Shown here in pieces: positions 1-7,923 of a DNA stretch of 35,363 nucleotides. The stretch comes from an uncultured Aquificaceae bacterium (GTDB lineage Bacteria > Aquificota > Aquificia > Aquificales > Aquificaceae). Every line of letters begins with the position of its first letter. The first letter of the stretch is position 1. The notes beneath the pieces were generated by a model that was given only the letters and a program-made list of their open reading frames with translations, was not told the DNA's origin and made no database searches. The DNA lies in assembly GCA_938048815.1 (NCBI GenBank), contig CALIUI010000114.1:1-35363 (forward strand). The letters run 5' to 3'. Made by a program: the position numbers and the translations under genes.

Positions 1-53
1 AAGAAGGGCAGGGCATTTTCAAGGTCTTGGAGTATTTGTTTGTATATGGACAT
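1..53 (-). CDS. N-terminal fragment of a protein cut by the window edge
   Basis: An ATG on the minus strand at 53-51 opens a frame that stays open to the edge (17 codons, beginning MSIYKQILQDLENALPF). It has normal-looking amphipathic composition. A possible -10 (TATCTT, 69-64) lies 10 nt before the ATG, the spacing seen at other operon heads here. It would be divergent from the gene at 151. The product cannot be identified from 17 residues, and it could be a chance frame. Confidence 0.35.
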   Translation of the reverse strand, partial: MSIYKQILQDLENALPF

Positions 54-108
54 GTAGTGTGGTAAGATATCCACTTTTTATTGATGGGCTTGTGTTTGAG
101 CTTTTTTG

Positions 109-128
109 AATTTCTCACTCGGCGTATA
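109..128 (+). promoter_or_regulatory. Recurrent 20-bp element AATTTCTCAC[TC][CG]GGCGT[AG]TA, copy 1
   Basis: The copy reads AATTTCTCACTCGGCGTATA. It ends 7 nt before a -10-like TATAAC (136-141), which is 9 nt from the ATG at 151. Near-identical copies sit at 20017-20036 and 24835-24854, always on the coding strand of the gene they precede. The position covers the -35 region, so it could be an activator or operator site, a special -35 element, or the end of a mobile element. Confidence 0.6.
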
Positions 129-150
129 GAAAAGTTATAACTTTTAAGAT

Positions 151-504
151 ATGATGGAATCTGCCTTAAAGCTTTATGACTTGCTTGAAAAGAAGCTTGG
201 AAAGGAAGAAACCAAAGAGTTTGCCAAAGCTTTGGAGGAGATAATAGGGGATATAGGGGAGTTGAAAAAACAAGAGACGAAGAAGGAATTAACTCAAGAC
301 CTTGCCACAAAGCAGGATATAAGGATAATAGAAGCACAGATGAAGGGGTTAGAAACCGAAATAAAAAGAGTGGAAGATACCCTAAGGGCAGAGATAAAAA
401 GGTTTGAAGCCTATATGAGAATAATGATAGTTTTGCTACTGACAGCCATAGCGCTTTACAGCCCAATCTTTGCTCAACTCATTGGAAGGTTTTTAAAGCC
501 ATAG
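151..504 (+). CDS. Coiled-coil protein with C-terminal transmembrane anchor (DUF1640/CCDC90-like)
   Basis: 117 aa. The N-terminal ~40 residues are a charged helix, residues ~40-88 form a long Lys/Glu/Arg coiled coil, and residues ~89-112 (IMIVLLLTAIALYSPIFAQLI) are one membrane segment followed by a short basic tail. This is the layout of the small DUF1640-type coiled-coil membrane proteins; the family match is by eye and the function is unknown. No Shine-Dalgarno sequence precedes the ATG. TATAAC ends 9 nt upstream, so the mRNA is probably leaderless. The second codon is also ATG, so the start could be one codon later. It is followed by an independent promoter for the next gene. Confidence 0.75.
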   Translation: MMESALKLYDLLEKKLGKEETKEFAKALEEIIGDIGELKKQETKKELTQDLATKQDIRIIEAQMKGLETEIKRVEDTLRAEIKRFEAYMRIMIVLLLTAIALYSPIFAQLIGRFLKP

Positions 505-519
505 TATAAAATTACTACC

Positions 520-1440
520 ATGAAGACTATAAAACTTTTGTTGATATTTTTGGTGCTTGCCTTTGCCATGGCTCCCGAGATGAAGTTGAAAAGGGTGCAT
601 GGCAATGTTTATATGGTTAGGGGTGTAGATGCCCTGCCTTCTTTGGAAAACAGGGGCTTTATGTCCAACGCCTTTGGGGTGCTTACAAAAGAGGGATGGA
701 TAGTTATAGATTCCTTATCCACTCCTGAACTATCCAAGGAATTTGTAGATAATTTGATGCGTGTTAAGAAAGCCCCTATAAAATACGCCATCATAACCCA
801 CTACCATCCAGACCACTGGTATGGAGCCCTTACTTACGAAAAGCTGGGGGCAAAGGTAATAGCCCACAAAAAGCTTTTGGACTTTTACCAATCCGGGGAA
901 GCACAAATAGCCCTAAGGGCAAACAACGAAAGGTTTAAGGGTCTGTATAACAGTGTGGTCCTTGTGGCACCGCACATGGTGGTAAAAGACCGCATCACCT
1001 TGAAGGTTGGCGATACTATTTTTGAGATAATCTCCATGGCACCAGCCCATACAGATAACGATATTGTGGTTTATATGCCCAAGGAAAAAATTCTCTTTAC
1101 AGGGGACCTTGTATATAAGAACAGAATACCTTTTATGGGAGACAGAGGGGCAAGCTCCAAAGGCCTAATGAAAGCCCTTGAAAGGATAAAAGAAATGGAT
1201 GTGAAAATAATACTGGGTGGCCATAACGAGCCCATGGATATATCCGCTGTAGATTACACCCTTGGGTATGTAAAGTTCCTAAGAGAAAGGGTAAAGAAGC
1301 TAAAGGAAGAGAACAAAAGCTTGGATGAGATAAAGGAAGCCCTAAGGAACAGCCCTTACGAAAAGGCTGTGATGTATGAAAACTTCCACAACGCCAACAT
1401 CTTTAGAGTAGATTTTGAACTTGATGCGGAAGAATTATGA
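520..1440 (+). CDS. Secreted metallo-beta-lactamase-fold hydrolase (SoxH-like)
   Basis: 306 aa. Residues 1-17 form a Sec signal peptide (basic MKTIK, hydrophobic core, AFA cleavage site), so the enzyme should be periplasmic. The MBL metal site is complete: H94-x-H96-x-D98-H99, H177 (PAHTDND), D196 (FTGDLV) and H235 (GGHNEP). The closest architecture I know is the SoxH/quinoprotein-relay group of MBL proteins, but the substrate cannot be inferred. The start is set by a -10 TATAAA (505-510) 9 nt upstream and the signal peptide, with no SD. The stop overlaps the rimO start by 4 nt (ATGA), so the two are probably co-transcribed. Confidence 0.85.
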   Translation: MKTIKLLLIFLVLAFAMAPEMKLKRVHGNVYMVRGVDALPSLENRGFMSNAFGVLTKEGWIVIDSLSTPELSKEFVDNLMRVKKAPIKYAIITHYHPDHWYGALTYEKLGAKVIAHKKLLDFYQSGEAQIALRANNERFKGLYNSVVLVAPHMVVKDRITLKVGDTIFEIISMAPAHTDNDIVVYMPKEKILFTGDLVYKNRIPFMGDRGASSKGLMKALERIKEMDVKIILGGHNEPMDISAVDYTLGYVKFLRERVKKLKEENKSLDEIKEALRNSPYEKAVMYENFHNANIFRVDFELDAEEL

Positions 1441-2708
1441 AGGTAGGTGTTATAAGCTTAGGGTGTGCTAAAAATCTGGTGGATACAGAGGTGCTTTTGG
1501 GTAAGCTAAGGGCTGGCGGAGCCAAGCTTGTTAATGATCCTAAAAAGGCAGATGTGATAATTATAAACACCTGCGGTTTTATAGAGCCTGCCAAGCTTGA
1601 AGCCATAGAAACTATCCTTGAATTTGCCCAAAGAAAGAAGGTTATAGTAATGGGTTGTTTGGTACAAAGATACAAGGAAGAGCTTCAAAGGGAAATACCG
1701 GAGGTAGAAGCCTACTTTGGCACAGAAAGTTGGGATCAAATAGTGGATTTTCTCGGTTTGAGGAAATGGGAAGATTCAAAAAGAGTTATAACCACGCCCA
1801 AGTCCTATGCCTATCTGAAGATATCGGAAGGGTGCAATCGCCTATGTTCCTTTTGTGCCATACCCTTAATAAGGGGAAGGCACAGATCTAAGCCCATGGA
1901 AGAGATACTAAAAGAGGCAAGACAACTTGCCCAAGAAGGTATAAAGGAGCTGTGTATAGTTTCTCAGGATACCACCTATTATGGAAGAGACCTGTATGGT
2001 GCTAACCGCCTTGAAAAACTCCTTGAAGAGCTTGAGAAAATAGAAGGTATAAAATGGATTAGGTTGCTATACCTATATCCCACAGAAATTGAGGATTCTC
2101 TCCTTGAGTGTATAGCAAAATCAGAAAAAGTTGTACCATATTTTGATATTCCACTTCAACATATATCCACGCCAGTTCTAAAGAGTATGAGAAGGGGCTA
2201 TGATGAAGCCTTTGTAAGAAAGCTAATAGAGAAGGTAAGAAAAAGATTACCAGAGGCAGTTTTAAGAACCACCTTTATAGTGGGCTATCCCACAGAAACC
2301 ACAGATGACTATAAAAAGCTTAGTTCCTTTGTATCAGAAGGACACTTTCACTGGGTTGGTGTTTTTACCTACTATAGAGAGGAAGGAACCCATGCTTATT
2401 CTTTGGGGGATCCCATAGATGAAGAGGAAAAGGAAAGGAGAAAAGAGGAAATATTAGAAGTCCAAAAGGAAATAACTCAAAGAAAAAACCAAGAGTTTGT
2501 TGGCAAAGAGTTAGAGCTTTTGGTAGATGGTTTTGACGAGGAATTTGGATATGTGCCCGTTGGTAGGATATACGCACAAGCTCCAGAAGTGGATGGTATA
2601 ACCTATGTGGAAGCGCAAAGGGATCTAAAAGCGGGTGATGTTATAAGGGTTGGGATAACACAAGTGGGAGAGTACGACCTGGGAGCGATTTACCAACCGC
2701 CCGTCTAA
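1437..2708 (+). CDS. rimO: Ribosomal protein uS12 methylthiotransferase RimO
   Basis: 423 aa. A radical-SAM methylthiotransferase that adds a methylthio group to an aspartate of ribosomal protein S12. The N-terminal UPF0004 domain carries the auxiliary [4Fe-4S] ligands C10, C46 and C74. The radical-SAM core has C133-x3-C137-x2-C140 (EGCNRLCSFC). A C-terminal TRAM-like beta domain occupies about residues 360-423. The opening MKVGVISLGCAKNLVDTE is typical of RimO rather than MiaB. Full length for the family. It overlaps the upstream MBL gene by ATGA and converges on the lapA-like gene, with a 13-nt gap and no obvious hairpin. Confidence 0.95.
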   Translation: MKVGVISLGCAKNLVDTEVLLGKLRAGGAKLVNDPKKADVIIINTCGFIEPAKLEAIETILEFAQRKKVIVMGCLVQRYKEELQREIPEVEAYFGTESWDQIVDFLGLRKWEDSKRVITTPKSYAYLKISEGCNRLCSFCAIPLIRGRHRSKPMEEILKEARQLAQEGIKELCIVSQDTTYYGRDLYGANRLEKLLEELEKIEGIKWIRLLYLYPTEIEDSLLECIAKSEKVVPYFDIPLQHISTPVLKSMRRGYDEAFVRKLIEKVRKRLPEAVLRTTFIVGYPTETTDDYKKLSSFVSEGHFHWVGVFTYYREEGTHAYSLGDPIDEEEKERRKEEILEVQKEITQRKNQEFVGKELELLVDGFDEEFGYVPVGRIYAQAPEVDGITYVEAQRDLKAGDVIRVGITQVGEYDLGAIYQPPV

Positions 2709-2721
2709 ATTTCATCCAATT

Positions 2722-2949
2722 TTAACTTTTTATAAACCTTGAAAGGATCCCTCCAAAATAACCAAGCAAGAAACCAAGAAGGAAGCTAAGGACAACAAGA
2801 AGCCCTATGGGCATTTCGGGAAGGGTGTAATAAAAGCCTTTAAAGGCTGGAGTGAGTACAAAGACTATCTTTTCTTGATTGAGAAATATAAACATGCCAG
2901 AAATAGCTGTAAATAAAATTAGCAGCACAAAGCTTATAAGCATCTTCAT
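2722..2949 (-). CDS. LapA-domain (DUF1049) inner-membrane protein
   Basis: 75 aa with two hydrophobic segments: residues ~3-24, which ends in the F-x-NQ turn typical of LapA/DUF1049 proteins, and residues ~47-70 with the Gly-rich LLGFLLGYFGG helix. E. coli LapA acts in lipopolysaccharide assembly and LpxC turnover; whether this short form does so is not known. The start overlaps the argH stop by 4 nt (ATGA), so it is translated from the argH mRNA. Confidence 0.75.
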   Translation of the reverse strand: MKMLISFVLLILFTAISGMFIFLNQEKIVFVLTPAFKGFYYTLPEMPIGLLVVLSFLLGFLLGYFGGILSRFIKS

Positions 2950-4322
2950 GAAATACCCTCCTCTCTTTTTGCTACCTTTATCCTTTTGATAAGCTCTTCT
3001 TTTGAAGTGCCACCGAAGGTTTTCCTCCTGTCTGCCACCTTTTCTGAATCCAAAAGCTCAAGAGCATCCTCTTGGTAAAACTCTGAAAAACTCCTTAGCT
3101 CCTCAAGGGTTAAGTCTTCGGGCTTTTTGCCCTTATCTATAAGGTAGGCAGTTATTGATCCTGCTATTTTGTGAGCTTGACGAAAGGGAACACCCTTCAT
3201 AACAAGGTAATTGGCAAGGTCTGTCATAAGGGTAAAGCCGCCGCTGGCTTCTTTCATCCTATCTTCTTTTATACTTATACCTTCCAACACAAGGGTTATT
3301 CCCTCAAGGCAATCCTTTATAGTTCTAAGACTGTCAAAAAGGGGCTCTTTGTCCTCTTGCAGGTCTCTGTTGTATGCCATAGGAAGACCTTTTAGAGTTG
3401 CAAAAAGGTTCATAAGGTTCCCATAAAGCCTTCCCGTTTTTCCCCTTATAAGTTCAAGCACGTCTGGGTTTTTCTTCTGGGGCATGATGGAGCTTCCTGT
3501 ACATAGCCTGTCGGGAAGGCCTATAAAGCCAAACTCTTCCGTAGACCAAAGAATCAAATCCTCTGCAAGCCTTGAAAGATGCATGCCGCAAACCCCGCAA
3601 GCGTACAAAACATCCAATATGAAGTCTCTGTCTGCGGTTGCTTGCATGGAGTTTCTACAGAGCCTGTTAAAGCCCAAAAGCTCCGCCGTATAGAATCTGT
3701 CCAAGGGAAAATCTACACCCGCCACTGCACCGGAGCCAAGGGGAAGGTAGTCGGAAGACCTATAGGCATTTATGAACCTTTGGGTATCTTTTAAAAAGAT
3801 CTCCCTGTATGCTAAAAAATAATGGGCAAGCCTTATAGGTTGAGCCCTTTGTAGATGGGTATAGGAAGGCATTATGATATCTAAACTCTTCTCCGCAAGA
3901 TTTACCAAGCTTCTTCTTAATTGATTTAAAAGGCTAAAAACTTCCAAAAGTTTATCCTTTATATAAAGCCTCTCATCCGTTGCTACTTGGTCGTTTCTAC
4001 TCCTTGCGGTGTGCAACTTTCCCCCAACTTCTCCAATCTTTCTTGTAAGCTCTGCTTCTATGTTCATATGCACATCTTCCAATTCCCTTTTAAAGTGGAA
4101 TTCACCTTTGTATATTTCCTCCTCTATTCTTTTTAAACCTTCTATTATTTTCTCTGCCTCCTCTTCCTTTAGCACTCCAGCCTTCAAAAGGGTCTTTGCA
4201 TGGGCCATACTCTGTTTTATATCCCAAGGAGCCAGCTCCTTGTCAAAGCTTACCGATTGAGTAAATCTCTCTACAAACTCCTCTGTCTTTTCTTTGAACC
4301 TACCTTCCCAAGCCTTTTCCAT
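2946..4322 (-). CDS. argH: Argininosuccinate lyase
   Basis: 458 aa, the usual size. It cleaves argininosuccinate to arginine and fumarate, the last step of arginine synthesis. Fumarase/lyase-superfamily signatures are clear: GKLHTARSRNDQ (about 101-112), the YTHLQ block with catalytic H156, and the flexible catalytic loop TGSSIMPQKKNPD (275-287). The promoter is probably TAGAAT (4336-4331), 8 nt before the ATG with no SD, so a leaderless message is likely. It is followed by the lapA-like gene with an ATGA overlap. Confidence 0.97.
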   Translation of the reverse strand: MEKAWEGRFKEKTEEFVERFTQSVSFDKELAPWDIKQSMAHAKTLLKAGVLKEEEAEKIIEGLKRIEEEIYKGEFHFKRELEDVHMNIEAELTRKIGEVGGKLHTARSRNDQVATDERLYIKDKLLEVFSLLNQLRRSLVNLAEKSLDIIMPSYTHLQRAQPIRLAHYFLAYREIFLKDTQRFINAYRSSDYLPLGSGAVAGVDFPLDRFYTAELLGFNRLCRNSMQATADRDFILDVLYACGVCGMHLSRLAEDLILWSTEEFGFIGLPDRLCTGSSIMPQKKNPDVLELIRGKTGRLYGNLMNLFATLKGLPMAYNRDLQEDKEPLFDSLRTIKDCLEGITLVLEGISIKEDRMKEASGGFTLMTDLANYLVMKGVPFRQAHKIAGSITAYLIDKGKKPEDLTLEELRSFSEFYQEDALELLDSEKVADRRKTFGGTSKEELIKRIKVAKREEGIS

Positions 4323-4475
4323 GATAAAATATTCTACCCGAGGATAAGCTGTGTGTTTATACTTTAATTGAGTGGTACGCGTACATGTAGCGCCTGTTTT
4401 TTGCAGTTATCTTAAAACACACATTGCATAAAGATCCTTAACTCGACGTGCTCAAAGACATAAAATTTAATTATA
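4323..4475. other. Intergenic region between argH and the cold-shock gene
   Basis: About 150 bp without a convincing ORF. It holds the argH promoter at its left end, a perfect 10-bp palindrome GTACGCGTAC (4375-4384) that runs into a second one, TACATGTA (4382-4389), and an AT-rich stretch beside the csp terminator. No tRNA-like fold was found. Confidence 0.5.
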
Positions 4476-4490
4476 GCCCCCGGAGGGGGC
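4476..4490 (-). terminator. Rho-independent terminator of the cold-shock gene
   Basis: A perfect GCCCCC/GGGGGC stem with a 3-nt loop, 8 nt after the csp stop codon. On the minus strand it is followed by a T/A-rich tail (TATAATTAAATTTTA). The same short GC-stem, 3-nt-loop design appears after thiC and between the bactofilin and acs genes. Confidence 0.7.
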
Positions 4491-4498
4491 TTTAGGTT

Positions 4499-4708
4499 TT
4501 AGGAGAGGATCCGTACGTTCTTTGCTCTTAGTCCCTTTTGGTCCTGCTCTACTTCAAATTCCACCTTTTGACCCTGTTCAAGGGTTTTGAAGCCTCTTTG
4601 TTGGATGGCGGAGTAATGTACAAAGACATCCCCTCCATTATCATCGCGGGTTATAAAGCCATAACCCTTTTCCTTGCTAAACCATTTGACTGTGCCTGTG
4701 AGTGACAT
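4499..4708 (-). CDS. Cold-shock domain protein (CspA family)
   Basis: 69 aa, a single OB-fold cold-shock domain that binds single-stranded RNA or DNA. RNP1 is KGYGFITR (about 14-21) and RNP2 is DVFVHY (about 27-32). The length and the opening [19 protein letters not shown] are standard. A strong SD (AAGGAGG) precedes the ATG by a normal distance, unlike most operon heads here, so this mRNA has a real leader. It is monocistronic, ending at the hairpin 4476-4490. Confidence 0.95.
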   Translation of the reverse strand: MSLTGTVKWFSKEKGYGFITRDDNGGDVFVHYSAIQQRGFKTLEQGQKVEFEVEQDQKGLRAKNVRILS

Positions 4709-4807
4709 GGAACAAAAACCTCCTTAAAATTATTACTTAGCAAGCCAAGAAAGGTTAGGCGCCTTCCCTTTCCAAAACTTGCCTTTTTATGAATATAAAG
4801 CATCCCC

Positions 4808-4836
4808 TTGCCTGTGTCAAGGGAGGGGGCTATAAT
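4808..4836 (+). promoter_or_regulatory. Sigma-70-type promoter of the tatA pair
   Basis: TTGCCT (4808-4813), a 17-bp spacer and TATAAT (4831-4836), followed by a leader with an AAAGGAGGTG ribosome binding site before the ATG at 4857. This is the best housekeeping promoter in the window together with that of feoA. Confidence 0.75.
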
Positions 4837-4856
4837 TTATAGAAAGGAGGTGAAAA

Positions 4857-5030
4857 ATGCATTTTCCGTTGCCTTGGCAGTTGGTGTTGATACTTTTAGT
4901 GGTGCTTGTTATATTTGGAGCCTCTAAGTTGCCCGAGTTCGGCAAAGGCTTGGGTGAGGGTATAAGGAACTTCAAAAAAGCCCTCTCCGGTGAAGAAGAA
5001 AAGAAGCCAGAAAGGAAGGAAGAGGCATGA
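4857..5030 (+). CDS. tatA: Twin-arginine translocase subunit TatA, copy 1
   Basis: 57 aa. One N-terminal membrane helix (about 5-21, [20 protein letters not shown]), the FGxxKLPE hinge, then the amphipathic helix [16 protein letters not shown] and a charged tail. TatA oligomers form the pore for folded Tat substrates. The [23 protein letters not shown] pattern is TatA rather than TatB. Promoter and SD are strong. The stop overlaps the second tatA start by ATGA. No tatC is present in the window. Confidence 0.92.
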   Translation: MHFPLPWQLVLILLVVLVIFGASKLPEFGKGLGEGIRNFKKALSGEEEKKPERKEEA

Positions 5031-5218
5031 TACCCAACTTTTCCTTTACGGAGATCCTTCTTATTCTCCTTGTGGTGCTTGTACTTTTTGGTGCGGGCAA
5101 ACTTCCAGAAGTAGGTAGGGCTTTGGGAGAGGGTATAAGGAACTTCAAAAAAGCCCTATCGGGTGAAGAGGAAAAGATAAAGGAGGTAAAAGGCGAAGAG
5201 ATAAAGGGAAAGCCTTAA
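5027..5218 (+). CDS. tatA: Twin-arginine translocase subunit TatA, copy 2
   Basis: 63 aa. A paralogue of the preceding gene with the same order: short periplasmic stub, membrane helix (about 8-22), [16 protein letters not shown] hinge and a Lys/Glu-rich tail. The block [17 protein letters not shown] is identical in both copies, so the pair arose by tandem duplication. The N-terminus differs (MIPNFSFTE versus MHFPLPW), which may tune gating or partner choice. It is translationally coupled to copy 1 by ATGA. It ends convergently with nusB, the two stop codons overlapping. Confidence 0.92.
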   Translation: MIPNFSFTEILLILLVVLVLFGAGKLPEVGRALGEGIRNFKKALSGEEEKIKEVKGEEIKGKP

Positions 5219-5634
5219 TCTTGTATATTTAACTTTTCCCTCAAAACCCTTCCCAAGATGCCGTTTACAAAGCGGGCTCCCTTTTTACCCGCGTATTTTT
5301 CCGCCATTTTTACATAGTCTGCGACTACAACCTTGGGACTTTTTACAGAAATGTAAAGGAATTCCGAAAGAGCAACCCTTAGTATGTTTCTCTCTATGTA
5401 GCCCACCCTATCTATGTCCCATTTTTCTGAATACTCCGCTATAAGCTTGTCTACTTCCAAGGAGTGTTCTGTAAAGGTTTTTACCAGCTTTCTTATGTAT
5501 CTCCTTTGGTCCTGTAGTTTTATGGCATTTGCAGAGAGGTATTCCTCCACCAAGGTTTCTATGGGCTCGCCCTTCATATCCCACTGATAGAGGATCAAAA
5601 AGGCATCTTTTCTGGCTTTTGGTTTGTATATCAT
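5215..5634 (-). CDS. nusB: Transcription antitermination factor NusB
   Basis: 139 aa, an all-helical NusB fold. It starts at KARKDAFLILYQWDMKG, the family's conserved first helix, and ends with the conserved block VKMAEKYAGKKGARFVNGILGRVLRE. It binds boxA RNA with S10 and supports rRNA antitermination. It is the third gene of panC-ribH-nusB: the ribH stop and nusB start overlap (TAATG). The ribH-nusB order is common in bacteria. Confidence 0.95.
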   Translation of the reverse strand: MIYKPKARKDAFLILYQWDMKGEPIETLVEEYLSANAIKLQDQRRYIRKLVKTFTEHSLEVDKLIAEYSEKWDIDRVGYIERNILRVALSEFLYISVKSPKVVVADYVKMAEKYAGKKGARFVNGILGRVLREKLNIQD

Positions 5635-6095
5635 TAAAGACTTCTAAAAAGATTTACCATCTCTATAACCGATAGGGCTGCTTCCCAACCCTTGTTGCCC
5701 TGTTTTGTTCCAGCCCTTTCTATCGCTTGCTCAAGGCTGTCTGCAGTAATAATACCAAAGCCTACTGGCTTGCCTGTTTCTAAACTTACAAGGGCAAGGC
5801 CCTTTGAAACCTCATTGGCTATGTAATCAAAGTGGGGAGTTTCCCCCCTTATGAGAACGCCCAAGGCTATAACGCCATCTACCTTTTTCCTGTTTATGAG
5901 TTCTTTTACTGCCAAAGGAATCTCCCAAGAGCCGGGCACACGTACTATGTGTATTTTTTCCTTTTCCGCTCCGTGGCGAACCAAGCAATCTATAGCACCC
6001 TCTATAAGCCTATCCACCAAAAGGTGGTTAAACCTGCTTGCCACTATACCAAAGCTGAAACCTTCCGCCTTTAAAAAGCCTTCATAGGTTTGCAT
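5634..6095 (-). CDS. ribH: 6,7-dimethyl-8-ribityllumazine synthase
   Basis: 153 aa, the normal length. It joins 5-amino-6-ribitylamino-uracil and 3,4-dihydroxybutanone phosphate to give lumazine, the riboflavin precursor. Conserved blocks: [50 protein letters not shown] (catalytic His in the TPHFDY block) and [27 protein letters not shown]. The start overlaps the panC stop by 14 nt. Confidence 0.97.
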   Translation of the reverse strand: MQTYEGFLKAEGFSFGIVASRFNHLLVDRLIEGAIDCLVRHGAEKEKIHIVRVPGSWEIPLAVKELINRKKVDGVIALGVLIRGETPHFDYIANEVSKGLALVSLETGKPVGFGIITADSLEQAIERAGTKQGNKGWEAALSVIEMVNLFRSL

Positions 6096-6942
6096 CGCCT
6101 ATCCTCCAGTTGTCTATAAGCCTTGTATCCCCTACCCATACTGCAAGTAGTATTCTATCACCCTCCTTTACTTCCTTCACAGGCCTTAGATCCTCATCGG
6201 TTATCTCCACGTAATCAATCTTTTTCACATGGGGATGCTTCCTTATGAACTCTATAATAGTTTGTTTAATAGAGTTGGCATCTTTATTTCCACCTTTTAT
6301 AAGCTTTTCCGCCAACAAAAAGGACCTATATAAAGAGAGAGCCGATTCTCTTTCCTCTGGCTTTAAATAGGTGTTCCTTGAGCTAAAGGCAAGCCCATCC
6401 TTTTCCCTTACGGTTTTTACAGGAACTATCTCCACGGGAAGGCTTAAATCCTTTACCAATCTTTGTACCACCTTTAGCTGTTGATAGTCCTTTTCTCCAA
6501 AGTATGCCCTGTCGGGCTGTATTATGTTAAAAAGCTTAAGCACCACTGTGCAAACACCGCTAAAATGTCCCGGTCTAAACTCACCTTCCAATATATGGGT
6601 AAGGCCCTTTATCTCTATGTTTATCAGGGGCTTTTCTGGGTACATTTCCTCGTCAAGGGGAGCAAATACCACATTTACGCCCTCTTCCTCGCATATGCCC
6701 AAGTCCCTTTCCAAATCCCTTGGGTATCTTTCAAAGTCTTCTCCTTCGCCAAACTGGAGAGGGTTTACGTATATACTAACTATGGTTATATCGTTTTGAA
6801 TCTTTGAAGTTCTTATAAGTTCTCTGTGCCCCTCGTGTAGATAACCCATTGTGGGCACAAAGCCCACCGTATACCTATTCTCACACCTTAAGGACTTTAT
6901 GTAGTTCCTTATTTCCTTGGTTTTTTTAAAAAGGATTGGCAT
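6082..6942 (-). CDS. panC: Pantothenate synthetase
   Basis: 286 aa from the ATG at 6942. It condenses beta-alanine with pantoate using ATP. Nucleotidyl-transferase signatures: [14 protein letters not shown] (HxGH type), [35 protein letters not shown] and [13 protein letters not shown] start at 6969 is possible but would add nine residues (MVKCYNNIA) that run into the operator region. An extended -10 (TGCTATAAT, -10 at 6957-6952) lies 9 nt before the chosen ATG, so the message is probably leaderless. Its -35 region (TTGTTA, 6979-6974) is shared with the Pho-like box of the divergent operon at 7003. Confidence 0.95.
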   Translation of the reverse strand: MPILFKKTKEIRNYIKSLRCENRYTVGFVPTMGYLHEGHRELIRTSKIQNDITIVSIYVNPLQFGEGEDFERYPRDLERDLGICEEEGVNVVFAPLDEEMYPEKPLINIEIKGLTHILEGEFRPGHFSGVCTVVLKLFNIIQPDRAYFGEKDYQQLKVVQRLVKDLSLPVEIVPVKTVREKDGLAFSSRNTYLKPEERESALSLYRSFLLAEKLIKGGNKDANSIKQTIIEFIRKHPHVKKIDYVEITDEDLRPVKEVKEGDRILLAVWVGDTRLIDNWRIGDANL

Positions 6943-6960
6943 AGCTATATTATTATAGCA

Positions 6961-6993
6961 CTTAACCAAATCTTAACAATTATATGTTATGCT
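6961..6993 (+). promoter_or_regulatory. Pho-box-like promoter of the P-type ATPase operon
   Basis: Half-sites CTTAACC (6961-6967) and CTTAACA (6972-6978) are separated by AAAT, giving an 11-bp repeat. Nine nt later comes a -10 hexamer TATGCT (6988-6993), 9 nt from the ATG at 7003. This is the E. coli Pho-box layout: 7-bp direct repeats with 4-bp AT spacers replacing the -35. The same geometry occurs at 15130-15169 and 11102-11119. On the other strand the box overlaps the panC -35, so binding could repress panC. Confidence 0.7.
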
Positions 6994-7002
6994 TTCTTTA
7001 AG

Positions 7003-7377
7003 ATGATTGAGTATGTGTCCTTGAGAGAAGATAGTGCGAGGTTATACTTTTCCAGTGTTGAAGAGAGAGACCTCTTTTTGCGTGGTATGGGTAGGATGGA
7101 GGGGGTTTTGGGAGTTGAATACAAGGAAAACACAAGGACTCTTTTGATAAGGTTCAAGGAGGGAAGCTTTATCCACTATCTTCTTGAAAACCTTAAAAAT
7201 AAAAAGCCCCCCAAGAGGATGGGAAAGGAAGACTTACATTTTTACCTTCAGCCTTTCTTGAAAAACCCCGCTGTTAAACTTGCCTTTAGCGTTGCTCTGC
7301 TTGGCTGGGGGGCAGGCTTGATCTCCTTTGGAGTTTGCAGTATGCTATTGCTTCCATACCTAAAAACAAAGCTTTAA
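7003..7377 (+). CDS. HMA2-like domain membrane protein, first gene of the P-type ATPase operon
   Basis: 124 aa. Residues ~1-55 have the beta-alpha-beta pattern of the Cys-less HMA_2 family (ARLYFSSVEERDLFLRGM, then GVEYKENTRTLLIRF) and resemble the N-terminus of the ATPase at 7920. Residues ~88-118 are hydrophobic and Gly-rich, enough for one or two membrane segments, with one Cys in the membrane. No CxxC metal site is present. The assignment is by pattern and context, and the role is unknown. The start is fixed by the -10 at 6988-6993; no SD. Confidence 0.65.
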   Translation: MIEYVSLREDSARLYFSSVEERDLFLRGMGRMEGVLGVEYKENTRTLLIRFKEGSFIHYLLENLKNKKPPKRMGKEDLHFYLQPFLKNPAVKLAFSVALLGWGAGLISFGVCSMLLLPYLKTKL

Positions 7378-7389
7378 AGGAGGTAAGAG

Positions 7390-7704
7390 ATGGTAAATTT
7401 AAACCTTCCAAGCACCATAGGTGGATGTCTTTCCACAAATATGTTGCTCTATGGCTTTGGTACCCTTGCGGGGCTTGTGGTACTAAGCAAGCTTATGAGG
7501 GATGCCAGACCTTTTCTTGTGTCCACCACAAAGGAGGTTATAGCCTTCCAACAGTGGCTAACGGGCAACCTTGAGGAGGGAAAGGAGTTTTGGGAGGATG
7601 TAGTATCAGAGGCAAAGCACCTTTACAGGCTTGAAGTGGAAAAGAAATTAGAAGTATTACAAAAGCAGCAGGAGATCCTGCAAAGAATAAAGGAAAGACT
7701 GTGA
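7390..7704 (+). CDS. Small membrane/coiled-coil protein (DUF5132/PacL-like partner of the P-type ATPase)
   Basis: 104 aa. The N-terminus has a Gly-rich membrane helix (about 18-35, NMLLYGFGTLAGLVVLSKLM). The rest is a charged helix with EGKEFWEDVVSEAKHLYRLEVEKK and a coiled-coil end. The single TM plus Glu/Ala helix next to a P1B-type ATPase recalls mycobacterial PacL proteins, which stabilise such pumps; this is analogy, not homology I can prove. The SD AAAGGAGGTAAGAG precedes the ATG. Confidence 0.6.
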   Translation: MVNLNLPSTIGGCLSTNMLLYGFGTLAGLVVLSKLMRDARPFLVSTTKEVIAFQQWLTGNLEEGKEFWEDVVSEAKHLYRLEVEKKLEVLQKQQEILQRIKERL

Positions 7705-7716
7705 GGAGGTAGAAAG

Positions 7717-7923
7717 ATGAACCAAGTGAGCTCATTACTTAGCAGAGTTTTTTGCTCCGGTCCCTTTAGTTTTGCCTTGGGCTTTGGCTTGGGGGTCGTT
7801 GCCTTTTACATGCTTGACAGGGCAAAGGAAAAAAGAAGGCTTGAAGAGACTCAAAGGGAAATAGAAGCCATGATAAAAGCCCTTGAGTTGAAGCTACAAC
7901 AAGAAACCGAAAGCAAAACATGA
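7717..7923 (+). CDS. Small single-TM coiled-coil protein in the ATPase operon
   Basis: 68 aa. Residues ~14-33 (GPFSFALGFGLGVVAFYML) form one Gly-rich membrane helix, followed by the charged coiled coil DRAKEKRRLEETQREIEAMIKALELKLQQE. It is the same type as its upstream neighbour, probably a second assembly or chaperone partner of the pump. The SD GGAGGTAGAAAG precedes it, and its stop overlaps the ATPase start by ATGA. Confidence 0.65.
   Translation: MNQVSSLLSRVFCSGPFSFALGFGLGVVAFYMLDRAKEKRRLEETQREIEAMIKALELKLQQETESKT

Noticed and set aside
6943-6969. Upstream start for panC at 6969
   Set aside because: It would place the start inside the shared operator and upstream of the extended -10; the ATG at 6942 fits the family and the leaderless spacing.
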